Source of the DNA: JAEKLB01 sp050249235
GTDB taxonomy: Bacteria > Actinomycetota > Acidimicrobiia > Acidimicrobiales > CADCSY01
Assembly (NCBI GenBank): GCA_050249235.1
Contig: JBFWQW010000097.1
Span: 1-10,900 of the forward strand
Reading direction: 5' to 3'
DNA length: 10,900 bases
Shown: positions 6,671 through 10,900 of the stretch, piece by piece
Layout: each line of letters starts with the position of its first letter
Numbering within the stretch: the stretch's first letter is position 1
The notes under the pieces: model-generated
Database searches by the model: none
What the model was told of the DNA's origin: nothing
What the model saw: only the letters and a program-made list of their open reading frames with translations
Made by a program: the position numbers and the translations under genes

Positions 6671-6704
6671 CGCACCGCCGGTGCGCCAGGCCGATCGGTA
6701 GTCT
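6671..6704 (+). promoter_or_regulatory. Putative leaderless promoter with overlapping inverted repeat for the small membrane protein gene
   Basis: TAGTCT (6699-6704) fits the actinobacterial TAnnnT -10 pattern and ends 9 bases before the ATG at 6714. No -35 hexamer is obvious. The inverted repeat CGCACC-GCC-GGTGCG (6671-6685) covers the place where the -35 element would be, so a regulator bound there could affect this promoter. Confidence 0.4.
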
Positions 6705-6713
6705 CCGGCCGCG

Positions 6714-6968
6714 ATGGCGACCGACCCCGTCCGTGCCCGTCGCCGCCAGGTGGCGCACGCCGTCAAGCTCGGCAAACGGGTCGGCTACCTCCTGTGGCTG
6801 GCGGCCACCGTCCTCGTCGTGGTCGGCCTCGCCACGGATCTCGACCGCGGTGTCGTCACCGCCGCCACCGCCTGCCTGGTCGCCGGCTCGCTCCTCCTCG
6901 CCCCGGCCATCGTCCTCGGCTACGCCGTGAACGCCGCCGAGCGCGACGACACCGCCCGGGGCCGCTGA
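6714..6968 (+). CDS. Small two-helix membrane protein of unknown function
   Basis: An 84-residue protein. It has a basic N-terminus (RARRRQVAHAVKLGKR, about 7-22), a first hydrophobic helix (about 24-41), a short loop with TDLDRG, a second hydrophobic helix (about 47-70), and a short charged tail (AERDDTARGR). By the positive-inside pattern both ends should lie in the cytoplasm. I do not recognise a named family, although small proteins of this build are common next to cysS-like housekeeping genes in actinobacteria. The ATG at 6714 has a -10-like box 9 bases upstream and no ribosome binding site, so translation is probably leaderless. The gene converges on cysS. Composition and codon pattern are like those of its neighbours, which supports it as real. 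Confidence 0.75.
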   Translation: MATDPVRARRRQVAHAVKLGKRVGYLLWLAATVLVVVGLATDLDRGVVTAATACLVAGSLLLAPAIVLGYAVNAAERDDTARGR

Positions 6969-6997
6969 CCCCCCGTCCCCTCACGCTGGGCGCACCC

Positions 6998-7051
6998 GCC
7001 GACCGCCCGGGTCGCCGACCACCCGGGCCGCCGACCGCCCGGGCCGCCGAC
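6998..7051. repeat. 16-bp tandem repeat, about 3.4 copies, between convergent genes
   Basis: The unit GCCGACCGCCCGGGYC occurs at 6998-7013, 7014-7029 (one extra change, A for G at 7021) and 7030-7045, with a further partial unit to 7051. Each unit carries a CCCGGG palindrome. The array fills most of the 97-bp gap between the stop of the small membrane protein gene and the stop of cysS. It may act as a bidirectional transcription barrier or be neutral slippage sequence. No other terminator is visible there. Confidence 0.9.
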
Positions 7052-7065
7052 GTCGCACGAGGAGC

Positions 7066-8418
7066 TCAGGCCCGGTGGATGCGGGTGCCGGTGGGGGTGT
7101 CCTCCACCACCCAGCCCCGGGCCACCAGCTCGTCGCGGGCGGCGTCGGCGGCCGACCAGTCCCGGGCGGCGCGGGCCGCGTCCCGCCTGGACACGAGGGC
7201 GGCGGTGTCGTCGTCGACCCGGTCACCGGTCCCGTCGTCGAGCTCGAGACCGAGGGCGGCGCAGACGGCCCGTACCGTCGCCGCCAGGGGCGCGGCCGCG
7301 GCCCGGTCGCCGGCCGACAGGGCCGCGTTCGTGTCGCGGACGGCGGTGAAGACCAGGGCCATGGCCCGGGGCGTGTCGAGGTCGTCGTCCATGGCCTCCC
7401 GGAAGCGGTCGAGACGCTCCGCGTCGGGCTCGCCGTCGAGGTCGACGGTCGACCGGGCGAAGGCGTCGAGCCCGGCCAGCGTGGCCACGGCCCGCTCGAG
7501 GGTGGACGCGGTCACCTCGATCGGCGACCGGTAGTGGGCCTGGAGCACCAGCAGGCGATAGGCCCGCTGGTCGGTGCGCTCGAGCAGGTCGACCAGGGTG
7601 GTGAAGTTGCCGAGCGACTTCGACATCTTCTCGCCCTCGACCACCACCCAGCCGTTGTGCACCCAGTGGGTGGCGAAGGTCCGCCCGAGGGCCACCGCCT
7701 GGGCCCGCTCGTTCTCGTGGTGCGGGAAGGCCAGGTCCTGGCCGCCGCCGTGGATGTCGAAGCCCTCGCCGAGCAGCCCGAGGCTCATCACCACGCACTC
7801 CGTGTGCCAGCCCGGCCGGCCCGCGCCCCAGGGTGACGGCCACGACGGCTCGCCCGGCTTGGCCTTCTTCCAGACCGCGAAGTCGACCGGCGAGCGCTTC
7901 TCGTCGTTGGCCTCGACACGGGCCCCGGCCCGGAGCGACTCGAGGGGCTGGCGGGCCAGCAGCCCGTAGCCGTCGACCTGCGCGACCTCCAGGTACACGC
8001 CGTCCGACGTCTCGTAGGCGACGCCCCGGTCGACGAGCTCCCCGACCATCTCGACCATCTCGGCGATCCACGCCGTGGCGTGCGGATCGGCCGTCGGCCG
8101 GCGCACGTCGAGGCGGTCGAGGGCGTCCCACCAGACAGCCTCGAACTCGGCCGCCACCTCGGCCTCGGTGCGCCCCTCCCGCTCGGCCCGGGCGATGATC
8201 TTGTCGTCGACGTCGGTGATGTTCGACACGTGGGTGACCTCGAGGCCGGTCCACTCGAGGTAGCGGCGGAGCACGTCGAACACGAGCGCGAACCGCCCGT
8301 GGCCGAGGTGCGGCACGTTGTCGGCGGTGATCCCGCAGACGTACATCGACACCTTGCCCGGCTCGCGGGTGGCGAGCTCCCTGATCTGGCCGGTGGCGGT
8401 GTCGTGCAGGCGGATCAC
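7066..8418 (-). CDS. cysS: Cysteinyl-tRNA synthetase
   Basis: Class I aminoacyl-tRNA synthetase that charges tRNA-Cys. The product has 450 residues, close to the usual 460. Zinc-binding and cysteine-recognising residues are C28 (MYVCGIT), C208 (GWHTEC), H233 (FPHHENE; H234 adjacent) and E237, matching E. coli C28, C209, H234 and E238. The HIGH motif appears as HLGH (37-40) and KMSKS at 264-268. The C-terminus has the DALR-like helical region and the anticodon-recognition tail (R-A-ARDWSAAD-RDEL-RGWVVEDTPTGTRI, about 411-448). That tail and the length separate it from the shorter paralogue MshC of mycothiol synthesis. The start is a GTG at 8418 that places C28 exactly as in E. coli; the frame is open far upstream but that part is not protein-like. 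A TAGCCT box 7 bases upstream suggests a leaderless mRNA. Confidence 0.97.
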   Translation of the reverse strand: MIRLHDTATGQIRELATREPGKVSMYVCGITADNVPHLGHGRFALVFDVLRRYLEWTGLEVTHVSNITDVDDKIIARAEREGRTEAEVAAEFEAVWWDALDRLDVRRPTADPHATAWIAEMVEMVGELVDRGVAYETSDGVYLEVAQVDGYGLLARQPLESLRAGARVEANDEKRSPVDFAVWKKAKPGEPSWPSPWGAGRPGWHTECVVMSLGLLGEGFDIHGGGQDLAFPHHENERAQAVALGRTFATHWVHNGWVVVEGEKMSKSLGNFTTLVDLLERTDQRAYRLLVLQAHYRSPIEVTASTLERAVATLAGLDAFARSTVDLDGEPDAERLDRFREAMDDDLDTPRAMALVFTAVRDTNAALSAGDRAAAAPLAATVRAVCAALGLELDDGTGDRVDDDTAALVSRRDAARAARDWSAADAARDELVARGWVVEDTPTGTRIHRA

Positions 8419-8425
8419 GGCCCGC

Positions 8426-8431
8426 AGGCTA
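8426..8431 (-). promoter_or_regulatory. -10 box of a leaderless cysS promoter
   Basis: On the minus strand TAGCCT fits TAnnnT and ends 7 bases before the cysS GTG, which would put the transcription start at or next to the start codon. No good -35 hexamer is seen 16-19 bases upstream. The palindrome at 8454-8470 begins 22 bases upstream of the box. Confidence 0.45.
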
Positions 8432-8446
8432 GGGGTCCGGGCCCGG

Positions 8447-8470
8447 CGCTCCGGAGGGGTTCGAACCCTC
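8447..8470 (-). other. tRNA T-arm-like sequence without the rest of a tRNA
   Basis: On the minus strand 8470-8454 reads GAGGG TTCGAAC CCCTC, a perfect 5-bp stem with a canonical seven-base T-loop (TTC, then R57 and A58, closed by G53-C61). The next seven bases (CGGAGCG, 8453-8447) occupy the place of the acceptor 3' strand. The 5' acceptor partner CGCTCCG, an anticodon arm and a D-arm are absent in the 50 bases upstream. It is therefore either the leftover 3' end of a tRNA, such as an old attachment site, or an unrelated palindrome (GGTTCGAACC core) that may serve as an operator between cysS and the diguanylate cyclase gene. Confidence 0.45.
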
Positions 8471-8503
8471 AACTCACGGTGCGTTCGTGCCGACAGCACC
8501 TGG

Positions 8504-9745
8504 GTGGGGTCGACCGAGCTCAACACCTCGTGGGGACAGCGGCTCGTCTTCGGCGGCCTGATCGCCTTCACCGTCATGGTGTCGTGGTCGGTCACGTGGA
8601 CACTCGCCGGCATCCTCGACCTCGACGGCCCGGGCGCGCTGCTGGGCGGGGCGGCCATCTTCGTGGTCGTCGGCCTGCCCCTCACGCTCGTGGTCGTCGG
8701 CATCCCGATCAGCCGGACCCTCGCCGAGTCGGCCGAGCGGATGCTGGCCCGGGAGGAGAAGCTCCGCCAGGACAGCCACCGCCGCGAGTTCGAGAGCCGC
8801 CTCCACCGTGCGCTCGAGCTCGCCGACGACGAACCGGCCTCGCTCGGCGTCGTCGCCCGGTCGTTCGCGGTGCTCGACGCCACCCTGCCCACCGAGCTGC
8901 TCCTGGCCGACTCGAGTCGGGCCCACCTCCGGATCGTCGCCAGCCATCCCGAAGGGGGTGGCCCCGGGTGCACGGTCCCGTCCCCGTCGCAGTGCGCGGC
9001 CGTGCGCCGCGGCCAGACGGCCGTGTTCGCGTCCTCGGACGAGCTCGACGCCTGCCCCCACCTCCGCTTCCGGCCCGACGGCGACCGCTCCGCCGTGTGC
9101 GTGCCCGTGACCGTCCTCGGCACCAGCGTCGGCGTGCTGCACGCCACCGCCGCCCCCGGCGACCCGCCCGGCCCGGACCTCGTCGTCGGTCTCGAAGCGA
9201 TCGCCAACCAGGCCGGCGCCCGGATCGGGATGATCCGCGCCCTGGCCCGCTCGCAGGTGCAGGCCTCGACCGACCCCCTCACCGGGATGCTCAACCGCCG
9301 CAGCCTCGAGGAGGAGATCCGCCCCATCCTCGAGGACCGCCGGCCCTACGCCGTGGTCATGGCCGACCTCGACAACTTCAAGAACCTCAACGACACGTTC
9401 GGCCACGACGCCGGCGACCGGGCGCTGCGGATCTTCGCCTCGTCCATCCGCCGGGCGCTGCGTCCCGGCGACCTGGCCTGCCGCCACGGCGGCGAGGAGT
9501 TCCTCGTCGTCCTCCCCGACTGCGGCGCCCTCGAGGCGGCCACCGCGGCCGAGCGGCTCCGCGAGTCGATCGCCCTGTCGAACCTGAGCGACGGCTCCGC
9601 CCCCGGGTTCACCGTGTCCTTCGGCGTCGCCGACTCGGAGACGTTCGGCACCGACATGAGCGTGCTCGTCACGGCCGCCGACGGCGCCCTCCGCCAGGCC
9701 AAGCAGGCCGGCCGGGACCGCGTCGTCACCGCCGCCGCCCGCTGA
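8504..9745 (+). CDS. Membrane-anchored GAF-GGDEF diguanylate cyclase
   Basis: Predicted to make cyclic di-GMP from two GTP in response to a signal sensed by its GAF domain. Of 413 residues, two membrane helices lie at about 12-37 and 45-69, then a charged coiled-coil-like linker (about 73-107). A GAF domain follows (about 108-245) with cysteines C156, C164, C184 and C199 in a conserved-looking pattern, and then the GGDEF domain (about 252-410). The active-site loop is GGEEF (329-333); metal and base contacts DLDNFKNLND (288-297) and FGHDAGD (299-305) are intact. The product-inhibition site RxxD is present as RPGD (320-323), five residues before GGEEF, so feedback control is expected. The chosen GTG at 8504 is the last start before the first helix; the frame is open back into cysS, and no ribosome binding site settles the choice (an ATG at 8576 would cut into the helix). 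Divergent from cysS. Confidence 0.9.
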   Translation: MGSTELNTSWGQRLVFGGLIAFTVMVSWSVTWTLAGILDLDGPGALLGGAAIFVVVGLPLTLVVVGIPISRTLAESAERMLAREEKLRQDSHRREFESRLHRALELADDEPASLGVVARSFAVLDATLPTELLLADSSRAHLRIVASHPEGGGPGCTVPSPSQCAAVRRGQTAVFASSDELDACPHLRFRPDGDRSAVCVPVTVLGTSVGVLHATAAPGDPPGPDLVVGLEAIANQAGARIGMIRALARSQVQASTDPLTGMLNRRSLEEEIRPILEDRRPYAVVMADLDNFKNLNDTFGHDAGDRALRIFASSIRRALRPGDLACRHGGEEFLVVLPDCGALEAATAAERLRESIALSNLSDGSAPGFTVSFGVADSETFGTDMSVLVTAADGALRQAKQAGRDRVVTAAAR

Positions 9746-9790
9746 GCCCCGGGGAGGGGCATCGTCGCCGCCCGCCCGTCCACGCCCGCG

Positions 9791-9814
9791 CCGGGCGCCC
9801 GGATCGGGTCTACT
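9791..9814 (+). promoter_or_regulatory. Possible promoter and palindrome before the ABC ATPase gene
   Basis: TCTACT (9809-9814) matches TATAAT at four of six positions and ends 6 bases before the ATG at 9821, consistent with leaderless transcription. A perfect 12-bp palindrome CCGGGCGCCCGG (9791-9802) lies in the spacer and may be an operator or, read as RNA, part of a weak terminator for the preceding gene. The 75-bp gap 9746-9820 contains nothing else that I can support. Confidence 0.35.
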
Positions 9815-9820
9815 GGGCCG

Positions 9821-10849
9821 ATGGCCGACGAACCCCCGCGGGCTGGACCGGACGACGCGCCCCCGGGAGGCGCCCCGCCGGCGATCGACGTCCGGGGGCT
9901 GACGAAGTCCTACGGCGCCAACACCGCGGTGGGCGGCATCGACCTCCGGGTCGCCCGGGGCGAGGTGTTCGCCCTGCTCGGCCCCAACGGCGCCGGCAAG
10001 ACGACGACGGTCGAGATCCTGGAGGGCCACCGGCAGCGGACCGGCGGCGAGGTCGCCGTGCTCGGCTTCGATCCGGGCCGGGCCGAGCTCGACTACCGGA
10101 GGCGCATCGGCATCGTGCTCCAGGAGACCAGCGTCGAGCGCTACCTCACCGTCGTCGAGGTGGTCGACCAGTTCCGGTCGTTCTACCCCCACCCCCTGGC
10201 GCGGGACGAGGTGATCGAGACCGTCGGCCTCGCCGAGAAGCGCGACGAGCGGGTCGGGCGGCTCTCGGGAGGCCAGCAGCGCCGCCTCGACGTGGCCGTC
10301 GGCCTGGCCGGCGACCCCGAGCTGCTCTTCCTCGACGAGCCCACCACCGGCTTCGACCCCGGCGCCCGGCGGGGCGCGTGGGACATGGTCCGCAACCTCC
10401 AGTCGCTCGGCAAGACGGTGTTCCTCACCACCCACTACATGGACGAGGCCCAGGCCCTGGCCGACCGGGTGGCCGTGATCGCCGGTGGCCTCATCGTCGC
10501 CGAGGGCCCGCCCGACTCGCTCGCCGACCGCCAGCTCATGCGGACGCGGGTGTCGTTCGGCCTGCCGGACGGCCTGGCCCCGCCGGGGGCCACCGGGGCC
10601 GAGCCCACCGCCCACGGCCGCTGGACCTGCGAGACCGGCGACCCCACCGGGCTCCTCGCCGAGCTGGCCCCCTGGGCCGTGGCCGCCGGCGTCGAGCTGG
10701 CCGGCCTCGAGGTCGTGCAGCCCACCCTCGAGGACGTCTACCTGTCGCTCACCGCGTCGGCGCCTGGCACGGACGGGGACGGAGGCGACGGCGTCGGTCG
10801 AGCGGCCGCGGCCGCCGGAGGGCGCCGGGGCCGGAGGCGGGGACGATGA
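9821..10849 (+). CDS. ABC-2 type exporter, ATP-binding protein (DrrA-like)
   Basis: ATPase subunit of a two-gene ABC-2 exporter; the substrate is unknown, with drugs, lipids or polysaccharide precursors being typical of this class. The 342 residues comprise a Pro-rich N-terminal tail (1-20); the nucleotide-binding domain with Walker A GPNGAGKTT (54-62), Q-loop Q101, signature LSGGQQRR (148-155), Walker B LLFLDEPTTGFD (168-179) and switch H205; and a C-terminal extension (about 225-320) of the DrrA/CcmA-like type ending in LEDVYLSLT. The last 25 residues are Gly-, Ala- and Arg-rich and probably disordered. The D-loop has TGFDP where many relatives have TGLDP. The ATG at 9821 is supported by a -10-like box 6 bases upstream. 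The next gene starts inside its stop codon (ATGA), so subunits are made together. Confidence 0.93.
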   Translation: MADEPPRAGPDDAPPGGAPPAIDVRGLTKSYGANTAVGGIDLRVARGEVFALLGPNGAGKTTTVEILEGHRQRTGGEVAVLGFDPGRAELDYRRRIGIVLQETSVERYLTVVEVVDQFRSFYPHPLARDEVIETVGLAEKRDERVGRLSGGQQRRLDVAVGLAGDPELLFLDEPTTGFDPGARRGAWDMVRNLQSLGKTVFLTTHYMDEAQALADRVAVIAGGLIVAEGPPDSLADRQLMRTRVSFGLPDGLAPPGATGAEPTAHGRWTCETGDPTGLLAELAPWAVAAGVELAGLEVVQPTLEDVYLSLTASAPGTDGDGGDGVGRAAAAAGGRRGRRRGR

Positions 10850-10900
10850 GCGGTCTCGCGTTGTCGTTCGGGCAGATCCGCTGGCACAACAAGGCCTTCT
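10846..10900 (+). CDS. ABC-2 type exporter permease, first 18 codons (cut by window edge)
   Basis: The ATG at 10846 overlaps the ATPase stop as ATGA, and GGAGG lies 8 bases upstream, so this start is well supported. Only 18 complete codons are visible, reading MSGLALSFGQIRWHNKAF. A short charged/aromatic N-terminus such as this, before the first membrane segment, is common in ABC-2 permeases. The function is inferred mainly from position after the ATPase gene. Confidence 0.75.
   Translation, partial: MSGLALSFGQIRWHNKAF

Noticed and set aside
4651..6675. Minus-strand open frame of 674 codons opposite the DUF5317 and glycosyltransferase genes
   Set aside because: Low-complexity Arg/Gly/His/Gln composition with no motif. 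The plus strand has a recognisable GT4 enzyme and a membrane protein, so this is a GC-driven shadow.
6496..6930. Plus-strand open frame of 144 codons covering the repeat-rich gap and overlapping the small membrane protein
   Set aside because: The translation is Arg/Pro/Ser-rich without domains and is in a different frame from the better-supported 6714-6968 gene, which has two clean membrane helices.
6998..7051. CRISPR-like array
   Set aside because: The 16-bp units are directly adjacent with no spacers, so this is a simple tandem repeat.
7066..8418. MshC (mycothiol ligase) as an alternative to cysteinyl-tRNA synthetase
   Set aside because: MshC is shorter and lacks the C-terminal DALR and anticodon-binding tail seen here, which continues to residue 450 with the typical DTPTGTR ending.
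8447..8520. A complete tRNA gene on the minus strand
   Set aside because: Only the T-arm is convincing. The bases where the 5' acceptor strand should be (about 8512-8518) do not pair with CGGAGCG, and there is no anticodon loop with T33 or D-arm.
8419..9327. N-terminal extension of about 300 codons in the cysS frame
   Set aside because: The extension is Ser/Arg/Thr-rich antisense of the diguanylate cyclase. The GTG at 8418 gives a protein of normal length with C28 in the E. coli position.
8474..10615. Minus-strand open frame of 713 codons opposite the diguanylate cyclase and ABC ATPase genes
   Set aside because: It spans two unrelated well-supported plus-strand genes and the gap between them, and its sequence is biased antisense-like repeats of charged residues and glycine.

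Overview
The window is very GC-rich (roughly three quarters G+C by eye) and densely packed. Its genes fit a deep-branching actinobacterium, probably of the Acidimicrobiia type: a class E sortase, a DUF5317 membrane protein, frequent GTG starts, and promoter-like -10 boxes placed 6 to 9 bases before start codons, which suggests leaderless transcripts. The taxonomic placement is an inference from gene content only.

Layout. Positions 1-3766 hold a tightly coupled minus-strand operon for System I cytochrome c maturation, in the order ccmA-ccmB-ccmC-ccmD-ccmE-ccmF. ccmF runs off the left edge. CcmA/B form the ABC module, CcmC and CcmD load heme onto CcmE, and CcmF delivers it to apocytochrome. Divergent from ccmA, across only 48 bp, a class E sortase (3815-4735) carries two extra C-terminal membrane helices. 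It is followed on the same strand by a coupled pair: a DUF5317 membrane protein (4837-5436) and a family 4 glycosyltransferase (5440-6471). A 242-bp gap rich in inverted repeats precedes a small two-helix membrane protein (6714-6968).

That small gene converges on cysS (7066-8418, minus strand) across a 97-bp gap containing a 16-bp tandem repeat. cysS is divergent from a membrane-anchored GAF-GGDEF diguanylate cyclase (8504-9745). Their shared 85-bp intergenic region holds a perfect tRNA T-arm-like palindrome without the rest of a tRNA. The right end begins an ABC-2 type exporter: an ATPase (9821-10849) and, overlapping by ATGA, the first 18 codons of a probable permease (10846-10900).

Most of the window is chromosomal housekeeping and cell-envelope content. 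I see no integrase, transposase, CRISPR array, toxin-antitoxin pair or phage gene, and no clear evidence of a new multi-gene system. The points most worth a second look are the System I Ccm operon in an actinobacterial setting, the cysteine-rich GAF sensor of the diguanylate cyclase, the orphan T-arm sequence, the leaderless promoter pattern and the intergenic repeats.
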